Source of the DNA: Stenotrophomonas sp. 610A2
GTDB taxonomy: Bacteria > Pseudomonadota > Gammaproteobacteria > Xanthomonadales > Xanthomonadaceae
DNA: 64,000 bases
Reading direction: 5' to 3'
Assembly (NCBI RefSeq): GCF_030549615.1
Contig: NZ_CP130832.1
Location: forward strand, 62,001-126,000
The position numbers and the translations under genes are program-made. Positions 8,009 through 16,812 of this stretch are shown piece after piece. A model generated the notes under the pieces. The model saw only the letters and a list, made by a program, of their open reading frames with translations, was not told the DNA's origin and made no database searches. Every line of letters begins with the position of its first letter. Positions within the stretch are counted from its first letter, which is position 1.

Positions 8009-10222
8009 GTGTCCCTCCCCCGTATTTCTGCCGGCCTCCGCCCGGCCTTGTTGTCCCTTGCCGTTGTCTCGGCCCTGTTCCCGCTTGCTGCAATCGCCGC
8101 CGAAGCCGAAGCGGCTGCCGACGCGCAGACCCTGGATGCGGTGCGGGTCAATGCCTACCGCACCACCGGCCACACTTCCGGCGCGACCAAGACCGATACC
8201 GCCATCGCCGAAACCGCACAGTCGGTCTCGGTGATCGCGCGCGAGGAACTGGATGCGCGCGGCGTGCAGAACCTCAACGAGGCAATGCGTTACGTGGCCG
8301 GCGTCTCGCTGGAAAGCAGCGGCATCGACAACCGTGTCGATGACTTCCGCATCCGCGGCTTCGACGCCGGCAGCTGGGCCAACAACGTCACCATCGATGG
8401 CATGCGCGCGCCGCAGGGCAGCCAGTGGAACCGCAGCATGGTCGACAGCTGGAACCTGGACCGGGTGGAGGTGCTCAAGGGCCCGTCCGCAGTGATGTAC
8501 GGGCAGGTGGCTCCGGGCGGCATGGTCAACCAGGTCAGCAAGACGCCGGTGCCGGACCAGCAGCAGGTGCTGCGCCTGGGCATCGATGGCAACGGCCAGT
8601 ACAGCAGTGCCTTCGACGTCGGCACCGGAACGGATGACAACCGCCACCTGCTGCGCCTGGTCGGCCTGTACCGCGACGGCCAGACCCAGATCGACCGCAC
8701 CGAGCAGCAGCACTGGTTCCTGGCGCCCAGCTATACCTTCCAGATCGCCGAACGCACGCGCCTGACCCTGCTCGGCCTGTACCAGAAGGACGACGGTGGC
8801 TCGACCTACCAGTTCCTGCCGATGGCCGGCACGCTGCGCCCCACCGCCTACGGCTACATGAAGAACACCACCTTCATCGGCGAGCCCAACTGGAACACCT
8901 TCGACCGCACCATCTGGACTGCCGGTTACCTGTTCGAACACAGCTTCAACAACAACTGGACCTTGAGCCAGAGTGCGCGCCATACCAACGTCGAATCGGT
9001 GTTCCGCTCGGTGGTGACCAATGGTGCCCTCAACGCCGATGGCCGCACCCAGAAGCGGCGCGCGACCTGGGGCGAAGGCGACTCCAAGGGTGAGACGGTC
9101 GACACCCGCCTGACTGGCAAATTCAGCACCGGCGTCGCCGAGCACACCGTGCTGTTCGGCGTGGACTGGCAGAAAGCCGACTGGACCGGCGCGCGTGGCG
9201 CGATGACCAATCCGGCCGATATCGACATCTTCAATCCGGTCTATACCAACTACGTTCCGGTCACCACCAGCATCAGTTACAGCGGCGGCATCAACCGCCA
9301 GACCGGCGTCTACCTGCAGGACCAGATCGCCATCGACAAGTGGCGCCTGACCTTCGGCGGCCGCCACGACTGGACCAAGGACGACACCTGGACCCAGGCG
9401 TATACGGTGGCCACCAACACCTATCGCCCGGTGGTGCCGACCAAGGTCAAGGACAAGGCATTCACCGGCAATGCCGGCGTGCTGTACGTGGCCGACAACG
9501 GCCTGACGCCCTACCTGAGCTATGCCGAGTCGTTCCAGCCGGCCGGTACCAATGCCAACATGAGCTACACGCAGACGCCGTTCGACCCGGTGACCGGCAA
9601 GCAGTGGGAGGCCGGCCTGAAGTACCAGCCGGCCTCGTTCGATGGCCTGCTGACCTTGTCGGCCTACGACCTGCGCCAGCAGAACATCGTCACCAACGAT
9701 CCGATCAAATCGCACAACACCTGCGGCGCCGCAGGCAACGCCGATTGCCAGGTGCAGGACGGCGAGGGCCGCGTGCGCGGCGTCGAGCTTGAAGGGCGCG
9801 TCACTCCGCTGGAAGGCTTCAGCGTGATTGGTGCGGCCAGCTGGATGGATTCGGAAGTCACCCGCAGCAACAACGGCTATACCGGCAAGCAGCTGGCGAT
9901 GGTGCCGGACTGGACGGCGGCACTGTGGGCCGATTACACCTTCCTCGCTGGCGGCCTGGAAGGCCTGAGCCTTGCCGCCGGCGTGCGTTACAACGGCCGC
10001 AGCTACGGCGACAGCGCCAACCTCTACCTGATTCCGTCCTACACCTTGTGGGATGCCGCCATCCGCTATGACGCCGGCCAGCACGGCGCCGTCGGCACGC
10101 AGTTCGCGCTCAACCTGAGCAACCTCGCCGACAAGCGCTTCGTCTCCACCTGCACTGGCGAGTCGTCCTGCTATTACGGCACCGGCCGTACCGTCACTGC
10201 TACCGCACGTTTCAGTTGGTGA
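8009..10222 (+). CDS. TonB-dependent siderophore receptor
   Basis: 737 residues from a GTG at 8009. Signal peptide to about residue 31 (LFPLAAIAAEA). The plug domain runs from about 40 to 165 and holds ETAQSVSVIAREEL, FRIRGFDA and VEVLKGPSAVMYGQVAPGG, which are typical of ferric-siderophore receptors. The beta-barrel fills the rest and ends in the outer-membrane C-terminal aromatic (ARFSW). It imports an iron-siderophore complex across the outer membrane using TonB energy. A probable Fur box lies upstream. Downstream are two small membrane proteins and a PepSY protein, a set often found with such receptors and thought to help reduce or release the iron. The ligand cannot be told from sequence. 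Confidence 0.9.
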   Translation: MSLPRISAGLRPALLSLAVVSALFPLAAIAAEAEAAADAQTLDAVRVNAYRTTGHTSGATKTDTAIAETAQSVSVIAREELDARGVQNLNEAMRYVAGVSLESSGIDNRVDDFRIRGFDAGSWANNVTIDGMRAPQGSQWNRSMVDSWNLDRVEVLKGPSAVMYGQVAPGGMVNQVSKTPVPDQQQVLRLGIDGNGQYSSAFDVGTGTDDNRHLLRLVGLYRDGQTQIDRTEQQHWFLAPSYTFQIAERTRLTLLGLYQKDDGGSTYQFLPMAGTLRPTAYGYMKNTTFIGEPNWNTFDRTIWTAGYLFEHSFNNNWTLSQSARHTNVESVFRSVVTNGALNADGRTQKRRATWGEGDSKGETVDTRLTGKFSTGVAEHTVLFGVDWQKADWTGARGAMTNPADIDIFNPVYTNYVPVTTSISYSGGINRQTGVYLQDQIAIDKWRLTFGGRHDWTKDDTWTQAYTVATNTYRPVVPTKVKDKAFTGNAGVLYVADNGLTPYLSYAESFQPAGTNANMSYTQTPFDPVTGKQWEAGLKYQPASFDGLLTLSAYDLRQQNIVTNDPIKSHNTCGAAGNADCQVQDGEGRVRGVELEGRVTPLEGFSVIGAASWMDSEVTRSNNGYTGKQLAMVPDWTAALWADYTFLAGGLEGLSLAAGVRYNGRSYGDSANLYLIPSYTLWDAAIRYDAGQHGAVGTQFALNLSNLADKRFVSTCTGESSCYYGTGRTVTATARFSW

Positions 10223-10354
10223 TCCCCGCGCGGCGCCTGCGCTTTGGTGCAGGCGCCGCGAGTGCATGTCCAGCGAAGAGCCAGACCAGATGAAATCCAA
10301 ACATCGCATGTGCGCCCGGCAAGGGCGCGCCATCACCTACAGCAGGCAGGCCGC

Positions 10355-10642
10355 ATGAACCTGTGGCTGGGCATCGCCGGCACGCTGGCCGGGATCGTTG
10401 GCGGACTGCTGCTGTACGTCGCTTCACCACAGCAACAGTTGCGCGCCGCCGGGCCGTGGCCAAAGCGGCGTGCATGGTGGCCGGGCACCTTGTTGGTGCT
10501 GCTGTCACTGCTGGCGTTGTGGCCGCTGCTGGCGCCGCTGGAGGCGATCGCCAGCTGGTTGGTGTTGCTGATGCTGGTGTGGTCGCTCGCGCCGTTTGTC
10601 GGCGCATGGCGTGCACGCACGCGTGCGGGGCGGTCGGTATGA
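10355..10642 (+). CDS. Small membrane protein of the iron-uptake operon
   Basis: 95 residues from the ATG at 10355. Three hydrophobic segments (about 3-22, 43-62, 65-84) are separated by a basic stretch (WPKRRAWW). Its stop overlaps the start of the next gene (ATGA). It occupies the place that DUF3325-type proteins take in receptor/PepSY operons, but I do not recognise it firmly. Probably an accessory in inner-membrane iron handling, by context only. Confidence 0.7.
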   Translation: MNLWLGIAGTLAGIVGGLLLYVASPQQQLRAAGPWPKRRAWWPGTLLVLLSLLALWPLLAPLEAIASWLVLLMLVWSLAPFVGAWRARTRAGRSV

Positions 10643-10941
10643 GCCCGGCGAAGCCACGGCTGGAAAGCCGCCATTGGTTCGGCAAGACCTGCGCGGGCGT
10701 GGTACTTGGGTTTGGCTTGGCCTTGGCGCTGTCGGGCCTGTTCGCGTGGCTGGGCCCTGACGGCATCAATGCCGGCGGCGGCAAGAACCAGTTCAACATG
10801 TGGCTGATGGCACCTATCTGGGCGACGGTGCTGTCCTTCGTCTACCTGTTCCGCGACAGCCTGCGTGCCTGGCTGTGGTTGGGTGCGGCCAATGCGCTGG
10901 CCTTCGCTGCGCTGTGGCTGGTGCGTGGAGTGATGTCATGA
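10639..10941 (+). CDS. Small membrane protein, DUF3649-like iron-uptake accessory
   Basis: 100 residues. Three hydrophobic segments are visible: CAGVVLGFGLALALSGLFAW, MAPIWATVLSFVYLF and WLGAANALAFAALWLV. The central MWLMAPIWATVL...YLFR stretch resembles the DUF3649/iron-transporter proteins that lie between TonB receptors and PepSY proteins. It overlaps the preceding gene by 4 bases and the PepSY gene follows after 10 bases, so all are one operon. Role in iron assimilation is inferred from context. Confidence 0.7.
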   Translation: MSPAKPRLESRHWFGKTCAGVVLGFGLALALSGLFAWLGPDGINAGGGKNQFNMWLMAPIWATVLSFVYLFRDSLRAWLWLGAANALAFAALWLVRGVMS

Positions 10942-10951
10942 AGGTGGCTGC

Positions 10952-12562
10952 ATGAAGATCCGTAGCGACATCATCAAGGTCTACAAGGATGTGCACATCT
11001 GGATCGGCATCGTCAGCGGGTTGATGCTGTTCATCGCCTTCTATGCCGGTTCGGTCACCATGTTCGAGAAGCCGCTGGAGCGCTGGGCGACGCCGCCTTC
11101 AACGCTGTCGGCGGCACCGTCGTTGCAAGAGGCCGACGCGCTGGTGGCCGCAGTGCTGGCCGAACACCCCAAGGCCGCATCGCGTTACTTCGTGTCGGTG
11201 CGTCCGCACGCCGATCAACCGGCGCGGGTGTACTGGCAGGAGCGTGCACCCGGCCAGGGCCGTCGCCAGTTCACCGAGTATGGCGCCAGCTTCGCCGCCG
11301 ACGGCAGCCTGCAGGTCGCACAGACACGCAAGGCACCGGTGGCGCAGTTGGTGGACACATTGCACCAGCTGGTTGGCCTGCCATTCCCGGACAAGATCGC
11401 GCGGCCGATCATGGGCGCGGTGGCGATGGCGTATGCGGTCGCCCTGGTATCGGGCCTGATCGTGCTGCTGATCACCTTGAGCAAGGACGTGTTCGCGCTG
11501 CGCATCGGCAAGAACATCAAGCGCATGTGGCTGGATGCACACAACGCCCTGGGGCTGTTCAGTCTGCCGTTCCACATCGTCATCGCGCTGACCAGCGTGG
11601 TGTTCGCTTTCCACGACCAGTTCTACGATGCACAGGGAGCGGTGGTGTATCCGCAAGGCATCGAGTGGAACGAGGAGCACGCAGAAGCGCCCGGAGGGGC
11701 CGCAGTGCTGCCGGCCGCTGAGCTGCTGCGTCGGGTCGAACTGCAGTTGCCCGGCTTCGAGGTGCAGAGCTTCGGCTTCCAGAGCAAGGGCGGTCATGTC
11801 GAAGCAACAGTGACCGGACTGGATATCCGCCATGGCACGCGTGCCCGCGTATACGCGAGCACCCATCTGGATCCGTATAGCGGTGAGGTGGATGCGCATG
11901 ACCTGCCGGGTCATATGGATGGCTGGAACGGCGCGGTCAATGCGTTCTTCGCGCTGCATTTCGGCAGTTTTGGTGGCAACCCGGTGCGTTGGTTGTACCT
12001 GCTGATGGGCCTGGCTGGCGCGGCGCTGTTCTACACCGGCAACCTGCTATGGGTGGAATCGCGGCGACGCAAGCGCAAGGGCGCGGAAACGCCGGTGCAG
12101 AAGCGTTCGGCCCGGGTGTTGGCCTGCCTGACGGTAGGTGTGTCGCTGGGTTGCGTGGCCGGCATATCCGCCAGCATCGCCGCGACCAAATGGCTGCCGT
12201 CGCTGGTCACCGATCTGAAGGCCTGGCACACCGGCATCTATTACGTCGTATTCCTGGCCGCCATCGGCTGGGCCTACCTGCGCGGTGCGCCGCGCGCTGC
12301 GGTGGAGCTGCTGTGGTTGAGCGCGCTGTGTACGTTGGCGATTCCGCTGTCGAGTGTTGCCGGAGTTCTGGGGCTGGGTGGCAGCTGGTACCACGCAGGC
12401 AGCTGGCCGGTCGACCTGACCGCGCTGCTGTCAGTGCCGGTGATGCTGTACATCGCGCATCGCAGCCAGCTGCGCATGCAGCAGGGCCATACCGACAGCG
12501 TCTGGTCGCAAGGTAGTGCCGAGCCATGCTCGGCAGATGCCGTGCCGGGCACGCCTTTGTAG
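10952..12562 (+). CDS. PepSY-associated transmembrane protein (PiuB-like)
   Basis: 536 residues. TM1 is in IWIGIVSGLMLFIAFYAGS, followed by a periplasmic PepSY-type domain (about 45-140), TM2 (AMAYAVALVSGLIVLLITL), a third helix starting at LPFHIVIALTSVVFAF, another periplasmic domain and further helices to the end. The HNALGLFSLPFH and HIWIG histidines could bind haem, as proposed for this family. It probably works as an inner-membrane reductase that frees iron from the imported siderophore. The last 16 residues (from GSAEPCSA) are encoded by a SMAG element, and the TAG stop comes from the next repeat, so the native C-terminus was probably shorter. The last operon gene. Confidence 0.85.
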   Translation: MKIRSDIIKVYKDVHIWIGIVSGLMLFIAFYAGSVTMFEKPLERWATPPSTLSAAPSLQEADALVAAVLAEHPKAASRYFVSVRPHADQPARVYWQERAPGQGRRQFTEYGASFAADGSLQVAQTRKAPVAQLVDTLHQLVGLPFPDKIARPIMGAVAMAYAVALVSGLIVLLITLSKDVFALRIGKNIKRMWLDAHNALGLFSLPFHIVIALTSVVFAFHDQFYDAQGAVVYPQGIEWNEEHAEAPGGAAVLPAAELLRRVELQLPGFEVQSFGFQSKGGHVEATVTGLDIRHGTRARVYASTHLDPYSGEVDAHDLPGHMDGWNGAVNAFFALHFGSFGGNPVRWLYLLMGLAGAALFYTGNLLWVESRRRKRKGAETPVQKRSARVLACLTVGVSLGCVAGISASIAATKWLPSLVTDLKAWHTGIYYVVFLAAIGWAYLRGAPRAAVELLWLSALCTLAIPLSSVAGVLGLGGSWYHAGSWPVDLTALLSVPVMLYIAHRSQLRMQQGHTDSVWSQGSAEPCSADAVPGTPL

Positions 12563-12708
12563 GAGCGGCGTAAGCCGCGAAGCTGGCAATGCTGCAATCA
12601 CCGATGTGTTGGCAATCTGATGGTTCGTGAGCTTCGCGGCTGACACCGCCCCTACAACCGCTGATTGGGCTGCGGGTGACGCCCCTGCCGAGCATGGCTC
12701 GGCACTAC
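12513..12708. repeat. SMAG/REP cluster: SMAG + paired REP + inverted SMAG
   Basis: A SMAG element lies at 12513-12535: GTAG, then arms TGCCGAGC and GCTCGGCA around CAT. A paired TGTAGGAGCGGCG element follows at 12558-12656, then an inverted SMAG at 12686-12708 ending in CTAC. The first lies inside the 3' end of the PepSY gene, and the last ends two bases before the repressor gene's stop. The cluster is symmetrical and may end transcription from both sides. Confidence 0.85.
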
Positions 12709-12710
12709 CC

Positions 12711-12983
12711 TCACTTTGCGTGGCGCTTCATCAGCTCGAGCAGTACCTCGGCTTCCTGCGCGCGTTTGGCCGGATCCTTTTCCGCGACGACATGGTCGCT
12801 GAGGTGGCCGGCCATCACTTCCAGCATCAGCCCGTGCATCGCGCCCTTGGCGGCGGCTATCTGCACCAGCACGGCGTCGCAGTCGTCGCCGCTTTCCAGT
12901 GCCTGCTCCAGTGCCGCCACCTGGCCGGCGATGCGGCGCACCCGGGTCAGCAGCTTTTTCTTGTCGCGTTGGATATGAGCCAT
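12711..12983 (-). CDS. dmeR: RcnR/DmeR-type Ni/Co-responsive repressor (CsoR family)
   Basis: 90 residues. The start at 12983 gives MAHIQRDKKKL, which aligns end to end with E. coli RcnR. It places His3, Cys35, His60 and His64 at exactly the positions of RcnR's Ni/Co ligands; the ATGs at 12992 and 12995 would not. All-helical CsoR/RcnR fold (TRVRRIAGQVAALE, QIAAAKGAMHGLM). It should repress until Ni or Co binds. It is divergent from a DmeF-type efflux gene with a G-tract operator between them, so it very likely controls that transporter and itself. A formaldehyde-sensing FrmR role is less likely: no formaldehyde-detoxification genes are adjacent. Confidence 0.85.
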   Translation of the reverse strand: MAHIQRDKKKLLTRVRRIAGQVAALEQALESGDDCDAVLVQIAAAKGAMHGLMLEVMAGHLSDHVVAEKDPAKRAQEAEVLLELMKRHAK

Positions 12984-12994
12984 GACTGGCATCA

Positions 12995-13013
12995 TATACC
13001 CCTTGGGGGTATA
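12995..13013. promoter_or_regulatory. RcnR/CsoR-type operator
   Basis: TATA-CCCC-TT-GGGGG-TATA is a near-perfect inverted repeat with the G/C tract that RcnR and CsoR proteins recognise. It is placed 12 bases before the repressor start and 33 bases before the transporter start. Confidence 0.75.
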
Positions 13014-13045
13014 GAATCACGCCGTCCTTCTCCCGGCCCATCGCC

Positions 13046-14029
13046 ATGCAACTCGACGCGCTTGCTCAATCCCGCCGCCACAGCCATGCCTTCAGCGATG
13101 GCAATCCGATGGCGGAGCAGAACACCCGTCGTGCGATGGCGCTGACCGTGGTGATGATGGTGGTGGAGATCGCTGGCGGCTGGTGGTTCAACTCGATGGC
13201 GGTGCTGGCCGATGGCTGGCATATGAGCTCGCATGCGCTGGCGCTCGGTTTGGCGGCGTTCGCCTACGCCTGTGCACGGCGCTATCGCGATGATCCGCGC
13301 TTTGCATTCGGTACCTGGAAGATCGAAATCCTGGCTGGGTTCACCAGCGCGATCCTGTTGCTGGGGGTTGCCGCGATCATGGCGTTCGAGTCCATCCTGC
13401 GCGTGTTCAAGCCCAGCCCCATCCATTACCAGCAGGCCATTTCGATCGCGGTGGTCGGCTTGGCGGTGAACCTGCTGTGTGCATGGTGGCTGCGCGATCA
13501 ACACCATCATCATGGTCACGACCACGGGCATGACCACCACGCGCATGGCGGCCACCACCATCATCACCATGATCTGAACCAGCGCTCGGCCTACCTGCAT
13601 GTACTGGCCGATGCGGCGACCTCGGTGCTAGCGATCGTCGCCCTGCTCGGCGGTCTGTATTTCGGCGCGTCCTGGTTGGACCCGCTGATGGGCATCGTCG
13701 GCGCAGTGCTGGTATCGGTATGGGCTTGGGGATTGATCAAGCAGACCAGTGGCGTGCTGCTGGATGCGGAGATGGACGCACCAGTGGTCGCCGAGATCCG
13801 CGAGGCGGTGGAGCAGGGCGAGGTAGCTGCCCAGATCAGCGACCTGCATGTCTGGCAGGTGGGGCGTGGTCGCTATGCCTGCGCGATGGAGGTGGTGACA
13901 GAATCAGTGGTGGCGCCGGAAGTGTTCCATCGCGCCTTGGCGATCCACGAGGAGATAGTGCACGTGACGGTGGAGGTGCGTAGTGCCGAGCCATGCTCGG
14001 CAGGGGCTTTACCTGTGCACCGGCTGTAG
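13046..14029 (+). CDS. dmeF: DmeF-type Co/Ni efflux transporter (cation diffusion facilitator)
   Basis: 327 residues. Six membrane helices with the CDF metal site in TM2 (ADGWHMSSH) and its partner in TM5 (YLHVLADAATS). The loop between TM4 and TM5 is histidine-rich (about 152-172), a metal-collecting loop typical of DmeF. The cytosolic C-terminal domain follows from about 245. It exports Co(II), Ni(II) and perhaps other divalent ions in exchange for protons. Divergent from the RcnR-like repressor. The last residues ([15 protein letters not shown]) come from a SMAG element that starts at 13980, and the TAG stop is the start of a paired REP element, so the tail is repeat-derived. Confidence 0.9.
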   Translation: MQLDALAQSRRHSHAFSDGNPMAEQNTRRAMALTVVMMVVEIAGGWWFNSMAVLADGWHMSSHALALGLAAFAYACARRYRDDPRFAFGTWKIEILAGFTSAILLLGVAAIMAFESILRVFKPSPIHYQQAISIAVVGLAVNLLCAWWLRDQHHHHGHDHGHDHHAHGGHHHHHHDLNQRSAYLHVLADAATSVLAIVALLGGLYFGASWLDPLMGIVGAVLVSVWAWGLIKQTSGVLLDAEMDAPVVAEIREAVEQGEVAAQISDLHVWQVGRGRYACAMEVVTESVVAPEVFHRALAIHEEIVHVTVEVRSAEPCSAGALPVHRL

Positions 14030-14174
14030 GAGCGGCGTCAGCCGCGAAGCTAACAACGCCGGAACAACCGATATATTCGCAATCTGATGATTCATGGGCT
14101 TCGCGGCTTACGCCGCTCCCACAACGGCGGACAGGCTAACGGTAAAGCCCTTGCCGAGCATGGCTCGGCACTAC
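13980..14174. repeat. SMAG/REP cluster: SMAG + paired REP + inverted SMAG
   Basis: A SMAG at 13980-14002 lies inside the dmeF 3' end, a paired TGTAGGAGCGGCG element at 14025-14123, and an inverted SMAG at 14152-14174. The arrangement is the same as at 12513-12708, so the efflux pair is bracketed by two copies of one composite cluster. Confidence 0.85.
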
Positions 14175-14191
14175 AGCTTCGGCCGATGCTG

Positions 14192-14827
14192 CTAGATCAC
14201 CCGCAGGGTGATCGCCTTCAGCACTGCGCGGGTGCGGTCGCGGGTGTCGAGCTTGTCGAGGATGGTCGAGACGTAGTTCTTCACGGTGCCTTCGGCCAGG
14301 AACAGGCTGCCGGCGATCTCGCGGTTGCTGTAGCCACCGGCCATCAGCCGCAGCACCGCGACTTCCTTCTGGCTGAACAACTCTTTCGGCGCGTCATCGG
14401 CGTGGTAGCGATAGCGCTGGCGTACCGCATCGGTGCTCACCGGCTGCAACAAGGTCTGGCCGGCGATGGCGCGGCCGATGGCGTCGTGCAGGTCTTCCGG
14501 GGCTGCATCCTTCAGCAGGAAACCCTGCGCACCGGCTTCGGTGGCACGTAGCAGCAGGTCACTCTCGTCGAAGGTGGTCAGGAACACGCATGGTGTTTGA
14601 TCACCGCGCTCGCGCAGCGCCTTCAAGGCCTGGATGCCGTCCAGGCCCGGCATGCGGATGTCAGACAGGATCAGCTGCACCGGCTGCTGTGCGATCTGTT
14701 CGAGCAGGGCGTCGCCGCTGTCGGCCTCGAACACGATGGTGATGCCGAGCTGCTGCAGCAGGGCGCGCAGGCCGGCGCGGATCAGGGCCTGGTCGTCGAC
14801 CAGGGCAATGCGTGGGGAATCGTTCAT
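14192..14827 (-). CDS. NarL/LuxR-family response regulator
   Basis: 211 residues. The receiver domain (1-120) has the acidic pair VDDQ, the phosphorylatable Asp in LSDIRMPGLDG and the conserved Lys in LLKDA. The C-terminal LuxR helix-turn-helix (about 148-205) contains VLRLMAGGYSNREIAGSL and EGTVKNYVSTIL. Its start overlaps the stop of the kinase gene (ATGA), so it is made together with its cognate kinase. Targets are unknown; the divergent membrane protein gene at 16094 is a candidate by position. Confidence 0.92.
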   Translation of the reverse strand: MNDSPRIALVDDQALIRAGLRALLQQLGITIVFEADSGDALLEQIAQQPVQLILSDIRMPGLDGIQALKALRERGDQTPCVFLTTFDESDLLLRATEAGAQGFLLKDAAPEDLHDAIGRAIAGQTLLQPVSTDAVRQRYRYHADDAPKELFSQKEVAVLRLMAGGYSNREIAGSLFLAEGTVKNYVSTILDKLDTRDRTRAVLKAITLRVI

Positions 14828-15930
14828 GCCGGCAATTCCACACGAATCCGCAGGGCACCGGAAGCAGCACGCTGCAGTTGCAGGCTGCCGCCCTGTTCGT
14901 CCACGCGTTCGCGCATGCCGGTCAGGCCATTGCCGGCGCGCGGTTCGCCGCGCAATTGGCCATCGTCTTCCATTGCCAGCAGCAAGCGTCCGTCGCGGCG
15001 TTGCAGGGCAACCTGCAGGACCTTGGCATCGCTGTGGCGGGCACTGTTGGTCAGCGCCTCCTGCACGCAGCGCAGCAGGGTTTCGGCCTTGGCGGTATCG
15101 CTGACCTGTACGTCGTCATCCAACTGCAGCTGCAGGCGCGGACGCGGCAAAGGTGCCGCCAGTGCGTGCAGGGCGGTGTCCATGTCGAGCTGGCCGCTGT
15201 CGCGCAGGCAATGCACCACCGCGCGGATGTCGCCGAGCAGGTCGGCGGACAGCTGCTCGCACAAAGCCAGCTCGGGCACGGCACCTGCTGGCGCTGCCAG
15301 TGCGCGCAGGTGCAAGCGCAGCGCGGTGAGTTTGTGCCCGGCCACATCATGCAGCTCGCGCGACAGGCGCAGCCGTTCCATGTCGCGGGAGCGCTCAGCG
15401 AGCAGGGCGCGGGTAGCCAGCAGGTCGGCATTGACCAGCGCCAGCCGGTCGCGCGCTTGCTCGGCGCTGCTGGCGTAGTGGGTGGTGAGCATGGCGAAGG
15501 CCTGGAAGCCGGCGAAGATCAGCACCACCGCGGCCGGGTGGCTGTGTACGTCGCGCAGTACCAGGTACATGCCCAGGTTGGCTGCCAGCATCACTGCCAC
15601 AGCGATGCGCAGCGGCCAGCTCATCGCCACCTGTGCCGCCAGCATCACCAACAGCGCCGGCGCCACGCCGCTGCTCGCGGCCAGGCGGATCACCGCCAGT
15701 GCCGCGACGGCCTCGATCACCAACAGTACGCTGCGCTGTGGCGCAGGTCGGTCGTAGCTGGCGGCGAGCAGGAAGGCGATCAGGAACAGCAACGCACAGC
15801 CCCAGCGCAGCGCGAACTGCTCGGCGGAGCCATACGGCAGGGTCACCGCCACGGCCAGCCAGGTCAGCAGGCCGGCGAGATTGAGCGGGTGCAGCAGCCT
15901 GTGCCAGCGCGAACGGGGAGTGATTTCCAT
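14824..15930 (-). CDS. NarL-type sensor histidine kinase (HisKA_3)
   Basis: 368 residues. The N-terminal third holds about five membrane helices in three hydrophobic blocks (about 15-60, 68-110 and 115-150), with almost no periplasmic loop. The input is therefore probably sensed in or at the membrane. A short coiled coil leads to the dimerisation domain with the phospho-accepting His in SRELHDVAGHKLTALR. The ATPase domain has the N box (QEALTNSARHS) and the glycine-rich GNGLTGMRERV. It phosphorylates the overlapping response regulator. The plan resembles DesK-like kinases. Signal unknown. Confidence 0.9.
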   Translation of the reverse strand: MEITPRSRWHRLLHPLNLAGLLTWLAVAVTLPYGSAEQFALRWGCALLFLIAFLLAASYDRPAPQRSVLLVIEAVAALAVIRLAASSGVAPALLVMLAAQVAMSWPLRIAVAVMLAANLGMYLVLRDVHSHPAAVVLIFAGFQAFAMLTTHYASSAEQARDRLALVNADLLATRALLAERSRDMERLRLSRELHDVAGHKLTALRLHLRALAAPAGAVPELALCEQLSADLLGDIRAVVHCLRDSGQLDMDTALHALAAPLPRPRLQLQLDDDVQVSDTAKAETLLRCVQEALTNSARHSDAKVLQVALQRRDGRLLLAMEDDGQLRGEPRAGNGLTGMRERVDEQGGSLQLQRAASGALRIRVELPA

Positions 15931-16093
15931 GCCCGCATGCTGGTGGGCGCACGCGCCTTCGACAAGGGGGTGACTGCAGAAAGTGACTTCCGGCAGGGTC
16001 CGGCAGTGACCGGCGCGACTGCCATGCGCGCGCCCGTGCGCGCACGCTTTGCACAGGCCATCGCACTTCGCCGGCCGTCACTGGAGAGCCCCA

Positions 16094-16801
16094 ATGCCCG
16101 GATATTCCCTGATCGTTGCGCTGCATGTACTGGCCGGCGTGGTCGCACTGGTTGGCTTCTGGTCGGCGGCGGTGATAAAGAAGGGCTCGCCGCGGCACCG
16201 TGCGCTGGGCAAGGTCTATCTGGTAGCGATGGCGGTGATCGTGGTCACCGCACTGCCGATCACCATCCAGTTCGCGTTCTTCCGCCAGCAGCCGTTGTCG
16301 GCACTGTTCCTCGCCTATCTGATGGCGATCACCGGCAACGCGACCTGGTTGGCGTGGCGCGCGGTCACCGACAAGCGCGACTGGAAGCAGCTGGTGTCGC
16401 GCCCGGGCTGGCATCTGGCGTTGTGGCCGATGGTGATCCTGGCCCTGGTGGTCGTGGGCACCGGCATCCAGCATCGCCAGCCCCTGTTCCTTGGCTTCTC
16501 GTCGATCGGCCTGTGGGTGGGCTGGCGCATGTTGAAGTTCGCCCGTCGCGGACCGTCGCGTCCGGATTGGGCGTTCCGCCAGCATTACCAGTCGATCCTG
16601 GGTGCAGGCATCGCCACCCACGTTGCCTTCCTCGGCATCGGCATGCGTCCGGTATGGCAGTGGCTGCACAGCCACACCACGGTGCCGTCGTTGGTGATCG
16701 AGCTGTTCCCGTGGGCGGCACCGTTGCTGGTGGCGGTGATGGTTGGCGTCTACCTGGACCGCAAGTACGGCGGTCGGCGGGCGGCCAAGACGGCGCAGTG
16801 A
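16094..16801 (+). CDS. DUF2306-like integral membrane protein
   Basis: 235 residues starting MPGYSLIVALHV at 16094; an in-frame ATG at 16049 lies in unconserved sequence. Seven or so hydrophobic segments are spread over the whole length, with conserved-looking histidines (LHVLAG, RQHYQSILGAGIATHVAF). It fits the DUF2306 type of small membrane proteins. It is divergent from the two-component system across 163 bases, which makes it a possible target. Function unknown. Confidence 0.75.
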   Translation: MPGYSLIVALHVLAGVVALVGFWSAAVIKKGSPRHRALGKVYLVAMAVIVVTALPITIQFAFFRQQPLSALFLAYLMAITGNATWLAWRAVTDKRDWKQLVSRPGWHLALWPMVILALVVVGTGIQHRQPLFLGFSSIGLWVGWRMLKFARRGPSRPDWAFRQHYQSILGAGIATHVAFLGIGMRPVWQWLHSHTTVPSLVIELFPWAAPLLVAVMVGVYLDRKYGGRRAAKTAQ

Positions 16802-16812
16802 GTTACAGGATC

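Noticed and set aside
7976..10336. 786-codon open frame on the minus strand
   Set aside because: Antisense to the clear TonB-dependent receptor; no recognisable motif.
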